From the NCBI GenBank assembly GCA_013398275.1, contig VZSE01010145.1:735782-799781 (forward strand): 64,000 bases of DNA, given 5' to 3'. Below the pieces are notes generated by a model. That model was given only the letters and a program-made list of their open reading frames with translations, searched no databases and was not told the origin of the DNA. The stretch's first letter is position 1, and each line of letters opens with the position of its first letter. The stretch comes from Promerops cafer (Eukaryota > Chordata > Aves > Passeriformes > Nectariniidae). Made by a program: the position numbers and the translations under genes. Positions 25,076 to 36,089 of the stretch are shown one piece after another.

Positions 25076-25867
25076 CCTGTTCACTTTGATGGGAAGATGG
25101 GCCTTGCAGATTCTTGCCAATTTTGATTAGGTTTGAAGATGTCCTTACAGGAATTTTGCCCTCCTCTTATAAAAACCTACCCAGAATTTTGAGCTGTCTC
25201 ACTAAGGTGGCAGTTGTTAAAAGCTGGTGAAGGGCAAGGGGGTAAATTTTCAAAAGTGTAAGCTGGGAAGTGTGAAGCTCCTGGAGTTCACCAATAAAAC
25301 TGCATCAGACCACACTCCGTGGTGCTGTGTGCACACCTGCAGACACCTGGATCTGCTGCCCAGAGACCATGAAACAACACAATGTCAACTCAAACAGCAT
25401 AAAAATGTCCTCTGCAGTGTTACAAAGTGAATGCCCTTTGGGAATGACTTTTGTCACTGCTAAGCACACGAAGTGAAGTCATCTAAATGTTATCCACTGA
25501 TTTCCTTCTGATAGGGACATACCACAACAGCAGAGGGAGTGATTATGTCTATTTTACTCATTTAGACTGATCACTTCCTTCCTTCTGGAGACACATAGGC
25601 TATATCCTTTCTGAACTACCTGAGTGATGGTTTTTAAAACACAGTCCTGACTAAAGAGAGATATTACCAAAACGTTACATTCATCCAGACTGGCAATATT
25701 CTTAAATATGTATGAAGACAATACTAGTCCCTTACAACCCCCCAAACACTGCCTCAGGTAAGCCTGCAGAGTGTCACTGCTGGAGCAGAACTGTCTAAAA
25801 CACCCCACGATTCAGTATCTTGTACTGTAAAAAGACAGAAAGCTCTGTTTTGACATCACATTAAATA

Positions 25868-25932
25868 CAGCCTTCATAGCAGGAAGTTAGACTAGATGAT
25901 CAGCTAAACCTCTTGCTCCTAAAAACTATAAA
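25868..25932 (+). mobile_element. Short, diverged CR1 LINE 3' fragment
   Basis: GGAAGTTAGACTAGATGATC matches the conserved CR1 3' segment GGTTGGACTAGATGATC. It is followed by a decayed CTTGCTCCTAAAAACTATAAATGA tail. It lies about 0.8 kb right of the larger minus-strand CR1 copy and in the opposite orientation, so it is an independent insertion. Confidence 0.65.
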
Positions 25933-27510
25933 TGAACAAAGCAGTCAGTTAAAATCAGTTAAAGAGCAGTTAAATGTTTCAGTGAGGTGTAGCTGAAATA
26001 CTCCTGCTGGGCTCCTTAGAAAACAATGTTTTTATTTCACTAGGGTCTGATTCTACACTACTGGTGCCACCACAAGTTTATCTATTGACTTAAACGCTGT
26101 CAGAACCAATTCCTTACCTTCAAAACACTCTCTTAAAATAGGCCACAGTATACCAAAGCCCATACATTAGTTACATACCCTAACATCCCACTGGCTGCAA
26201 CTGTTCTATTAATGAATTTCATCTCCACAAAACATAAGATAAAGGATGAGAAATAATCAAGCTCGAAAAAGATAATGACATCGTCTGCCCATGAGTAATT
26301 TATCCAACGATGTTCTTTCTTTATGGAAAGTTGCAATAACACAAACTAAAATTACGTATTCCAAACCACTGTCTGAGCTTAAGCATTAGCCCAAAAAGGG
26401 AAGGAAAATGGATCAGGATCAATGAGTTATTCTGTCTAGGAGAGCAGCTTCAGTGAATATCCAGTGACTTGGTCCTATGAGAAATAATAATCCCTAAGGC
26501 TTTTTACTTAGGGCTTGTTACATATGCATAATGAGCTGTAAGGGCTTAAATACCAATGTGGAGCTCTTGCAGGCTTTTATGAGAATACACTATCACCTAT
26601 TTTGCAATGCCTTTTTAAAAGCCTTCAGATATGCAGGTCCACTTATTATCTTCACTTCTAGAGAAATTACCAGTGCCCTTGTCAAAGTGGGGGGACTAAC
26701 AGAGAAGTTACAGCCAGTTTGTAAATAGGCAAGAGCCGTGCAAGCGCGTTCACAACAGAGCCTCGTCCCAGTGCCTCAGCCCCGGGGTCCAAGGCCTTTC
26801 CTTGCACTTTTCAACCTTTCTAAAACTGTATCAGTACTCCGTGGGAAGGGCCCAAACACCTGAGAGTGACACTACAGCACTAGCAAGGCACATGGCATTG
26901 CTTTGTCTTCTCCAGGACACAGCCAGTTCTGCACTTGCCCTGCACTGCTGCACGTAAAGAATCAAGTGCTCAGCGTCAGTCCTAGAGTGGAAATTCACAA
27001 GTCAAACAGTGGTACGTTGATTTAATTTCATAAGCACAGTAAATTTCATTGTAGGTATCTGTGACGTGAGTTGCACATCAGATACAAGTTTTTAAGTCAT
27101 CAAAATTCAGTTTCTCTTTTTTTTTTACCCTTTATACAGACTTCCATGCTTTTCTGTTGCACAAACTTGGCATTAGGGTGATGTTTCAGACACCATGCCA
27201 AACGTGACTCTCACTTGGAGTGTTCCAAACCCATTTGCTGTTTGCTGAACACATACACTTCCAACTCGCATCAGTGCAGCTAACAAATTTTAGCACCCTA
27301 AATGCCATCAGGCAGAGGTGAGGACAGAGTGTGCACTGCAGTGATTTAGCATTGTAGGGAGGGCAGAGGCAGCCCAGCCAGGTCAGAGCTCACACTCTGC
27401 TGTGGCGTGTAGCTGTGCACTGCACACTCCATCAAGTACAGCTCTGGGTGCCAAACTACTGCAGAGGCAGGATTGAAAGGATGGATGTAAGCACAATAGA
27501 CCACAAGCAA

Positions 27511-27516
27511 ACCTAC
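27511..27516 (-). other. SOX5: Splice donor of the SOX5 exon
   Basis: GTAGGT follows the ATG codon for Met77 on the minus strand. It lies exactly where SOX5 homology stops: the known protein continues EVDGNK, while the reading here would run on as VGLLVVYC. The join is phase 0, so the next exon should begin with a full Glu codon. That exon is not in the window. Confidence 0.93.
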
Positions 27517-27748
27517 CATTGTGTTGTGCTGAGAAGTGGGAGTCCTATGGCCACAGTTCTCCTGCGTCAGCAGAGAAACTGGCTGAAATTCCTCAGAGTG
27601 AGGCTTGTTGGGAAAACTCACATGCAAGGGAAGGTGAAAGGCTGGGAGCCCGTCACTCTCCTCTTCTCCCACTTTCTGTCTGCTTGTCACCATGGCTACC
27701 TCTCCATCTGCTTCCCCATACGGAGAGGCTGGTCGCTTGGAAGACATC
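27517..27748 (-). CDS. SOX5: SOX5 internal coding exon (N-terminal region)
   Basis: Read on the minus strand, this 232-base exon gives one base finishing an arginine codon (AG|G) and then 77 codons beginning MSSKRPASPYGEADGEVAM, with KPHSEEFQPVSLLTQ in the middle, ending TPTSQHNTM. I recognise this as the N-terminal segment of SOX5, a SoxD HMG-box transcription factor of the nucleus that works with SOX6 and SOX9 in cartilage formation and also acts in neural crest, neurons and glia. The segment lies before the leucine-zipper coiled coil and the HMG box, which are encoded by exons outside the window. It enters in phase 2 (one base of the split codon here) and leaves in phase 0. The methionine at 27745-27747 is internal in the long isoform and is the start of the shorter MSSKRP isoform. 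Against the mammalian protein as I remember it, residue 27 is Gly rather than Glu, and residue 64 is Asn rather than Thr. No stop or frameshift is present. Identification is very secure; the boundaries are inferred from splice signals. Confidence 0.96.
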
Positions 27749-27780
27749 CTGGAAGGAACAAAAGAGGAGAAAATAATGAA
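27749..27780 (-). other. SOX5: Splice acceptor and polypyrimidine tract of the SOX5 exon
   Basis: On the minus strand a pyrimidine-rich stretch with TTTTCTCCTCTTTTG and TTCCTTCC ends in CAG directly before the exon's first base. The AG occupies 27749-27750. A CATTAAG-like branch-point candidate lies about 50 bases further upstream, near 27800. The acceptor leaves exactly the single G needed to finish the arginine codon expected before MSSKRP. Confidence 0.92.
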
Positions 27781-28140
27781 ACCTCCAAATAAATCCTTAA
27801 TGCCGTCATTGTGTGGTTAGGGGCCATTGTAACAGAAATGCCTTTTTTGTGCTGGCAGAGAGCAGGAAACCATCCAAATACCACTGCAAAGCATACACAA
27901 TTGGGAACAATGGCCAAGCAGGTAGCAACAGAACAGTGGCTTGTTTGTTGTGAGAATAATACACTAATATAGCACTCTCTTGTATTCTGGCTTCTTAAAC
28001 ATGAAAATTCACCTAAGACTGCATAATGAAATGCAATTCCTTTAAAAAAACACCCATCTAGTTTTGCATTTGCAAGGGACTCTATGAAGATAGAATGTCT
28101 CCCGAAAGCAGCTATTGTCAACTTGGCTTTTAAGGAATAA
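27780..28140. promoter_or_regulatory. Intronic flank beside the exon with a SOX-motif pair
   Basis: The intron just 5' of the SOX5 exon holds ACAATT (27897-27902) and AACAATGG (27906-27913), both SOX-type HMG motifs in the same orientation. An open minus-strand frame runs through this interval, but it is not the SOX5 frame and matches nothing I know. Sequence near coding exons of developmental genes is often conserved, so this is a candidate element only. Confidence 0.3.
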
Positions 28141-28149
28141 TCATCTGCA

Positions 28150-31100
28150 TGTCATTATCGGCCACAACTGATAAAAAAATAAAGTAAAATAAAATACAAT
28201 GCAATAAAAGAACTTGCTAGCAAGCCAAAACGTCTGTGTTTACCAAATTTCACCCATGTGAGCAACTGAGTGTTACAGTCATGTTGCAAGGATCTTTCCA
28301 GGTTTGCAGTTCTGGTATAGTTAAGCAATTAAACATTTGGACATTAATAATCTAAGATTTTTGACATCATAAAGTCAGGGCATAATGACTGAATGAAGAT
28401 CTGCTGTCAAATCTTTCTATCTATATATCAAATTCTTCCTATCTATAGCTAGATCAGAAAAAAAAAAACCCATGAAAATGTAATTTATATACATAACTAC
28501 ATAAAAAAGGATGCACAAGGAAGATACATAGAGCACACATTGTAAAAACCACACAGAAATATGGACTTGAAATTCAGGCCTACACTGTGAAGTTTTTGAT
28601 CATGTCTGGTAACACTGGTCTGATAGGACATGTTTATCTTCAACTTCTAGAAACACTGAGAGAAACTTACATCATGAGCAAATTCAAGTGTCATTCAAGC
28701 CAAGCACTACTGCAAATCTTACAGAACCCAGAATGCTTCCAGCTTGGTCTCCAGAATAGAGGGGGGGTACAGTGAGGTCTTAAAATACAGACAAATTCTG
28801 GGATTAATTACAGCAACATTGTTCAGGAAAATCAGGGTGTGTCCACGGATGGCATAACAGACAGACCCTGTGCTAACCAGGGGCATCTGCAAGGAGTGCA
28901 ATGAGGAGAAATCCTCCAGACACAGCCAAAAGAAGAAATGAAAAACAGGGAAATGTGTCACAGAAGAAAAAAAAAGTTATAAACGAGGAAACTAAAGACT
29001 ATTTGTACGCAAAATTTAAAAAAAGGGGCTGAAGTAATATTGCTCCTCCTCAAAAATCTCGTATTTATGATTCTAATTACCCCATTTTTATTCTCCACTC
29101 CGCAGTTAAAGGAGTGCATTTCAAAAGCCCAGCAGCCTCTTGAACCGTGTGTGGGGCTGCTGTGAGGTGGAGCATGTCCATAGGATTTGGCATATTGAGC
29201 ACGGAATGGTTCTTAGCAGCAGTCAACTGGGTCTGAAAACAAACAGTGACTTTAAACAGCCCTTTGTTAAGACTTATTTTGTTTCTAATGATCTCATTTT
29301 GAGCCTTGCCTCCTGAGCCAAGTTAGATTATATTAAAAAAAAAAAAGGAAAAAAAGCAGACAAAAACAGAAAAACCAACAGCAAAAACTCAGACAAAAAA
29401 AATCCCTAACAGAACCTACATGCAGCTGCACATTGCCTGTTCTGAACACCACCTATTGCCAGTGCCTAGAGAACCAATCTGTATTTTCTATTAATGTTTG
29501 ACTTAGTCCAACAGACTAACACTTCATACATCCTACCTGAATTCTGTCTTCTAGGCTTTCCCACCTACGTGTCTGCAGCAAAGCATATGTACAAAGACAG
29601 AGATCACCAGATAGACTCTTACTGGCAGTTTTCTACTAGCCCACTGAATTCAGCATTTTACAGCTACGTTTGATGTGACAGATCTCCAACTCTTCTGCAG
29701 AAGCCATACAACTCCCCTCTAAAGTTAATGTGAATTATTCATATTTTGCATTGTACCGCACCGAGATCGACATTTGCTATCGCATTTAAGTTTTTTGGTT
29801 ACTCATTTTAACACCACTTTAATAGAAGCCTGAGTATTTACAAAATCTCTCTGAAAACCAGCACTAGGCAGTTGTCTCAGTTTTGGCAAACAAAAAGGGA
29901 GGGACACAAGATCATTACTCAATTACTCCACGGTAATTTTCTATACTTTAGACCATTTATATTTGATAAAACCACTGAAAATATTGTAAACCATGCACAA
30001 AAGTCTCCACGGCAATTCACTCTGACAACAAATTACAGAGAGAGAGGATGCCTTGCTTTGTATTGATGATTTGGATTATATCTTATATACTCAAACTGTG
30101 TCAAGAACTCCTACTGCTGTTAACCTAGAATAACACAGATTCTGTCACATTGCTTCACAAGGAAAGTTTGAACATCACGCTGAAATAAAGCTCTTCTGTT
30201 AACTTTATATGTGAATATAGAGTTTCAGATCATCATCTTCTGCTTGTCACTGCTCCCAACAGGGATGAAACCATTTTCTGCAGGGAATTTATATAAACAG
30301 ACAAGGAAGATAATAGAGGTGTCCACCTCCACGCACTTCCAATAACAAATTATTTTGCTTTTGATCTAAAATGAAAACCTATAGGTTGGGCTGTAAACCA
30401 AACTAAAGTGACAGTAGAAAGGGTAGAAGAAACTTTTCCCTTTGTCTCTGAAACATCTAAAACAGTTTAAATTACGAGCCACGTGCCCATCACCACCCTA
30501 GAAGACTAACAAATTACCAGAATGGCTAAGGCAGTAAATTGAGGCTTTAATCTGTGTTAGTCTTCCAAGGTCACTCAAGGAAATGGATACACAAACCTGG
30601 ACAGCTCAGACATCAAATGCAATTTGTTTTCAGGCAGCTCTGTCCGTAGCCACCCTGACAAAAATCAGTTCCACAGAAATCTCTTACTCTGTGTGAACAT
30701 CTAGGAAATTTCCACAAGAAAACAGAAGATTTAAATACATAAATAACTGGATCCATATCTACTTTTGGAAATGTCTTCCAAAAGGACAGTAACTATCAAA
30801 GTCTATAGTAGCAAAGGATCAAATCTCTGGGAGGTTCCCAAGTAGAAAACATGAGACAAGAAAAAGTCATCTCTAAATGCATTTGATTATTCCCACAGCT
30901 CGACTGGTCCATTTCCCAAGTTTGATATGCCCCCACATCATGCATCCTCCAATACTCCTCCTTTCATGTATCTTGTTTGTCCTACTGATCTAATACCAGG
31001 TCTTAAGAGATTCCATATCTCAGATGCAAGCAGAGTTCCCACCACAGACAGTAAGGAAAGGGAAACAGCTGAATTCTGAGCAGCAGCATGATCTGAAACT

Positions 31101-31930
31101 GAGCTCTTTTAAACAGATCTAGATCTGATGAAGTACTGGAATTATCCCATCTTAACAAACATCCTGGATCTGCCCTCAGTGATAACACAACAGTTTACAG
31201 CTCACAGGACTTCAAGATCTTTCCCTCAAATTTAAACTGGGAACAGTTTTCAATTATATCACTCTGAAAGAAGATTTCCAACGGAACAGGAAACATCAAT
31301 TTATGGATAGGATTAAAAAAACCCCAAACCCCTAAGATGTACCTCAGAAAAGTAGCAATACAGTGCACCAGATTCCAAACATAAAAGAGTGTCACTGCAG
31401 ATGAAATCTGTTGCAACCTAATTGTTACAAGAAAAATTGCATTTTCAAATGTCATTAATCACTTCTACTGTAAAAATAGGTAGGTGGTACTTTTTTAGAG
31501 AACCTAAATCTGCAAAGTTCTGATGCACTGGAACACAGGCAATACCCAGGACATTCCACAGACACACCAGAATTATGAAATGTATCTCTATATTCGATTT
31601 TATCAGTGGTTTGGATAGAACTGAAGTTCTGGTGATGAATTCAAATTTGATACCATTCCCTGTAAAGAGACCTGTTTTCAGAAAGGCTTTTTAATATGCA
31701 GAAACTGCAGTTTAAAAACCCAAACATGCTTTTTGTTAAATTTTCATTAAATAAATGCTTTTCCTGGTAGCAAGAATGTTTTTTCAGGGAAGTAAAAACC
31801 TCATTGTTCTAACTCACACTTATCCAACAAATATTTCATGTGATTCATATTACAACAGTTTCTCCAAATATTTCTTTACTGCCCTTCAATCTGTAACAGA
31901 GTCTTTGTGGGCTTAAACTGATACCCTGTG
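28150..31930. other. Intron without recognised genes
   Basis: It contains AT-rich simple sequence near 28170-28205 (AAAATAAAATA units) and an A-rich stretch at 29335-29402. The block 29.04-29.32 kb includes a short stem CAGCAGCC/GGCTGCTG and a CCCTTTGTTAAG SOX/TCF-like motif. Nothing is clearly coding. Confidence 0.55.
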
Positions 31931-31939
31931 TCTATTGAT

Positions 31940-31985
31940 CTCAGAGTTTTTACATTGACTTCAGCAGGGCTGGATTTTCCCACTG
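31940..31985. repeat. Half of an ancient GACTTCA-GGGCTGGAT repeat
   Basis: ACATTGACTTCAGCAGGGCT followed by GGATTTTCCCA resembles the right half of the palindromic repeats at 14607 and 48618. The left arm is not recognisable, so this is a decayed remnant. Confidence 0.35.
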
Positions 31986-32919
31986 GAGCAAGTAAGAGCT
32001 ACACTACATCCACATGAATTGTTTCCTACACATATTGGCTCCATCCAAAGAATTTCAGGCTGCTGAATATGACTATGCTTCTTGCTTATTTTTTCCCTTG
32101 AATTCAGTGTCTCACAAAAGTGATCTTTCCATGATCTTTCCACAGCTATATTTTGTTTTATTATTACTATTTTTAACAGAACTTCACTTAAGTGTCCCCC
32201 CACCACATCTCCATTTGTTCATTGGTTTCGGTTCATTTCATCCATGATTGTACTCCCAAAATAAATCTGAAGTGGTATTCAGTACTCAAGGAGATAGTGC
32301 CCTCTAGCACACAACCTGCATCCCTTCCAATTCCATTGTTCGTGCCATAAAATTTAATAAATTTTGTGTCATAAAACTCTAATCTTGTTACATTAAGCAA
32401 AATACCTCAGAAACATTTCAGATACCTACAAAAGCTTTTGGAGAAGGGGCTTATCCATGTCTTCAAAAGTGTCAAACACAGATGTGTCAGGAGAAAAAGA
32501 TATGAGGCCATAAATCTTAACTGGTTGGGAGTTAATTAAGGGATTCATCAATCATTCCACAGCTCAGCCCATCCACACACAGGCAAAATCCCGTCAGCCA
32601 CCACAACCCACAGCAATCCACAGGTTAACAACTCCCCGAGTCCCTCTGTTCTGACTATTTATAAATGACTTGGTATAATCTAGCATTAAGACCTGTAATT
32701 ATAAAACAGCATTAAAACAGGCCTGCAAAGTTATGGATAATTATAGCTGGTACACTTTTTAAAGAAACAAAAAGCTTTTCCATTCAAACAGAGGCTGTGC
32801 CTCTTTGACAGCTCCAAGTCCACAGGATGCAGAAAGATGATTTAAACTGTATGTCAAAACTCTGACTGTGCAAGAGTTGCTTTTCCCCCTTATCAAGAGA
32901 GGCACTGCTGTTTTCTCAC

Positions 32920-33175
32920 CACAGCCAGGCGTGACAGCGCCTGGCTGGAGTCGCGCAGCCAGCTTCTGCAGCGGCACGAGAGCGTTCTCCTCTCGAGCTC
33001 CTCGGGCAGCTGCAGACCCTGCCCGTGGTCAGAGACAAAGCACTCGGCCCTGGCTGCCACGCAGGGCAGCAGAGGAGCACGGGACGAGCAGATCCGCAGG
33101 CGGGTGCAGCCCCAGCCCAGCATCAGCAGCACCGGGGACCTGCTCCCGAGCACGGCCCGAGTCCAAATCAAACAG
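32920..33175. promoter_or_regulatory. CpG-rich patch with a perfect inverted repeat at its edge
   Basis: The stretch from CAGCCAGGCG to about 33175 is GC-rich with repeated CpGs (GTCGCGCAGCC, GGCACGAGAGCG, CAGATCCGCAGGCGGGTGCA). It contrasts with the surrounding AT-rich intron. The left edge carries a 10-bp stem at 32922-32947. No splice-flanked coding frame was recognised. Confidence 0.5.
32922..32947. other. Perfect 10-bp inverted repeat with a TGACAG loop
   Basis: CAGCCAGGCG and CGCCTGGCTG are exact reverse complements around the six bases TGACAG, which is the core bound by MEIS/PKNOX/TGIF-type homeodomains. It marks the left border of the CpG-rich patch. Confidence 0.75.
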
Positions 33176-35123
33176 TAAGTGCTAAACCAGGCCAAAAACT
33201 TCAATGGGATTCAATCTGACTCTCTGCAGGGATATTTACCTCTAATTACAGTCCTTGTTGGAAAGCTGCACACTGCCTTTCCGCAGGAAATAATTATGAT
33301 TACAGACAGCAGCACTGCTACGTACACCTAATGTATAAGCGTACGCACACACGTACAGATGCATAATCACAAGCTTCTACAAAACGCCAGCAGTGCATCT
33401 GCCTCGTCCCTGGCCACATTTAATGCTAATAAAACTGTTCTTCTTCCCAGGTTTACTGAAGCTATGATCTCTCCTTACACACAGCCCTGGCAAGAGGTGC
33501 CAGTTAACACTAACAACGGTTTCCATTCTGTCTTGGCCCCAAAGTAATTCATTATTTATGTACACTGAATAACTAGTACCTTTAAAAAAACCAACTCTAT
33601 TCATTTTGACAAGATTACTTGTGTAATAAGGTATTACTCAACATGACTAAGGGTGGCAGACTCCCACATACTGTCCCACTGGGAACTGCAAGCCTGACTT
33701 GTTTCTACACATACCACTAAAAACAGACTTCATTTGGCAATATCTTTGAGTCATTTACAGCCTGGTTTGGAATTCTTCACTGAAGTAATTCTACAATTTA
33801 AAAGAAAAAAAGAAAGGAAAAAGAAGCAAACTCTATAATCTGCTAATCAGTAAAAACTGTGCATGAAACGTGCTCTCATCTGTCACTCACACTGAGGTGG
33901 AATAATCTGTTAATTATTACTTTCTAGGATCATATCAATCAGTTACCTTTTAAAATACACCTATGCTACGAGTAAGTTGTGCTGTTCAAAAGCGGTTTTG
34001 GTGAACAAGTCAGCTTTGTTAACACAAACCAAGATGACTGCAGCATAACCTGAGTAATATTTCTGTGCAGTTGTCTATTACTAGAGCCCCACAAGTAATC
34101 CTACGGTTAGGGGCACCCCATAATTTCCATTTCACCCTGCCCACCTTCTCCCTTTGGCTTTCCAGATTTCCTCTCTGTATGGGTAACTTGAACAATTTTT
34201 GATAGTCCTCCAGTTTAGAGGACTCTGAATATAAAATGGGAAGGGAATATGTTATCCCCCATCCATTTTAAAGTGCAGTGTAATATCAGCAGCCCGGCTC
34301 ATAAACCTGATATTCCACATACTGTGGAAACTTTTTTGAGAAAAGCTACTGCTCCAAGTTCCAGTAGTAAATAAGTGGTTTCAATTTGACTAGATTTGAA
34401 ACTCTCAAATAATCAAGTTGTTATAAGTGTCCTTCAAGAAGATGTTAACTAAACCCTTTTTTATTAGAAAAATGAAAAAAAAAAACCCCACCAAACCACT
34501 TTCTAAAAATTCTATGCCATCAACTGAAATTTTATCATCTCCGTTTTCTTGCACTTGCAAGGAATTTACACACAAAAAATCCACTGGAAAATCAAGGCTA
34601 GTAAAACTCCATTGTCAAAATAAGTTCGTGCTGAACATTCCCAACACGTGCTACACAAAGTTTTTCAGGGACTTTTTGAGGCACGTAACTGGGAAAGACT
34701 GTGCATGACCAAGTCCTTAGTGGAATTCTGTAGTCTGAAACAAACCAGCCTTCAACCAAAACAGAATTTGGAAGGTAATGAATGTACTCTTATCTACTAT
34801 ATTCCATTACTGTAATGAATATTATCTAATTCTTTCACAGATCTCTCACAGACCTTGGATCTTACTGGTGTGTGCTAAGCAGGAACACTTAGCAATTCAC
34901 CCAGAGACACACGTTCAAAATCAGCTTCAGCATGAAAAGCTGGATTCTCATCGTTTTTGTTCGGTACCTGTCAACTCCACCAGCCTTTTGTTTTTCACTC
35001 ATCTGTGTATCAGCCAGGAGAGCCAAAAATCCAGTAAGCCATGTACAGAGCAGGAACTAAAAGGACGAGGGTTCAGTTTCTGAACAGCACGTTCCTAAGA
35101 GGTCAGACTTGGAAACCCGGGAG

Positions 35124-35190
35124 TTCTGAGGCGCGCGGACCAGAGGAGGCGCGCAGTGGCGGCACGGTGACGGCGCCGGCGCGGTGTCAG
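35124..35190. promoter_or_regulatory. Small CpG cluster with a repeated GAGGCGCGC
   Basis: About 65 bases contain GAGGCGCGC twice, 18 bases apart (35128 and 35146), then GGTGACGGCGCCGGCGCGG. The sequence on either side is ordinary intron, so this is an isolated CpG cluster too short to be a standard island. Confidence 0.5.
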
Positions 35191-36038
35191 AGACCATCAG
35201 CCTCTATCAGCACAAACTCTGAAACAGCAGGACGCAGCCACTGTTGATGTTTCGAGCAAACTGAGCCTGATCACTGGCTTCTTTCATGCAAAAGACTCTG
35301 CTTGGATGATTTTGAATTAAATCCACAAGCTCATTTATTTTCCAGTGCATCCTCAAATTAACTCTGGCTTCCTTTCCTTCCGCCCCCCAACCTTTCAGAA
35401 ATGTACCTCCCCCGACTCTTCAGCTCCTCATACGTCTTGCTTTTTTATTATTTATTATACTTTTTATTATTATTTAAAATTTGCCATCATGCCACCGCAA
35501 AAAGAGCAGAGTTTCGCTTTTATTTTCACGTAAAGTTTTAGGAACTGCTCGCTGCTAAAAGCACTGTCTCAGTCACTGTGACACTAGGTACTCATCACTC
35601 TTCTGCCTGCCGAACTACAAAGAGGATCTAGTCAAATAATTAGAAATTCCAAGCCTTGAGATTTCACTGCAGAAGCTAACACCTGAAAATGACAGAGAAG
35701 TCATCAGTCCTTCTGCAGACACTGAGTGGGAGAGCTGTGCTGCACAGGGAATCCATGCATCACCCAATTTCTACTGAGAGAAATGAAGGCAAGGAGTTGA
35801 AACAGCTTTAAAATTATGACAACTACGACCGACTTATTACAAAGAAATTTGAGGAAGCATGGGCTCGTTTTGGCAAGTTAGTAAATATTAAAACTCTTGC
35901 ACTTTTGGGAGCTTATTCTTGGTCATTCGCAGTATTTGTCTAATCAAGCTGACACAAATTTTTCTTCAAGCATTGCTAAATGATCACTTGCTTTCAGTAG
36001 AATCAACATTAATAATAAGAATTCTCTCCCAAAAGACG

Positions 36039-36083
36039 CCCAGATCTCAGTGTGAGGAGCCATTATTTTGACTGAGATCTGGG
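36039..36083. other. Perfect 13-bp inverted repeat
   Basis: CCCAGATCTCAGT (36039-36051) and ACTGAGATCTGGG (36071-36083) are exact reverse complements with a 19-base spacer. The stem is too short for a standard microRNA hairpin. It may be the tip of an eroded palindromic transposon or a structured binding site. Confidence 0.75.
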
Positions 36084-36089
36084 TAGAAT

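Larger units (their letters stand above)
1..27516 (-). other. SOX5: SOX5 intron following the exon (3' part outside the window)
   Basis: No further SOX5 coding sequence was found here on the minus strand. I looked for the next coding block (EVDGNK..., then the conserved GTPERRKGSLADVV stretch) and saw neither, so the intron is longer than 27.5 kb. The content is mostly unique, moderately AT-rich sequence, with CR1 fragments, decayed ancient repeats, simple repeats and a few CpG-bearing patches listed separately. No splice-flanked second gene could be supported on either strand. Confidence 0.85.

Noticed and set aside
26105..26125. A possible SOX5 exon end (minus-strand TTTTGAAG|GTAAGG, resembling the end of the exon before MSSKRP)
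   Set aside because: It lies downstream of the MSSKRP exon in the direction of transcription, and the preceding codons do not match the SOX5 N-terminus.
27415..27792. Plus-strand open frames of 125 and 85 codons opposite the SOX5 exon
   Set aside because: They are antisense shadows of a conserved coding exon.
27696..28121. A 141-codon minus-strand open frame overlapping the SOX5 exon
   Set aside because: It reads the exon in a frame different from SOX5, crosses the clear splice acceptor, and matches no protein I know.
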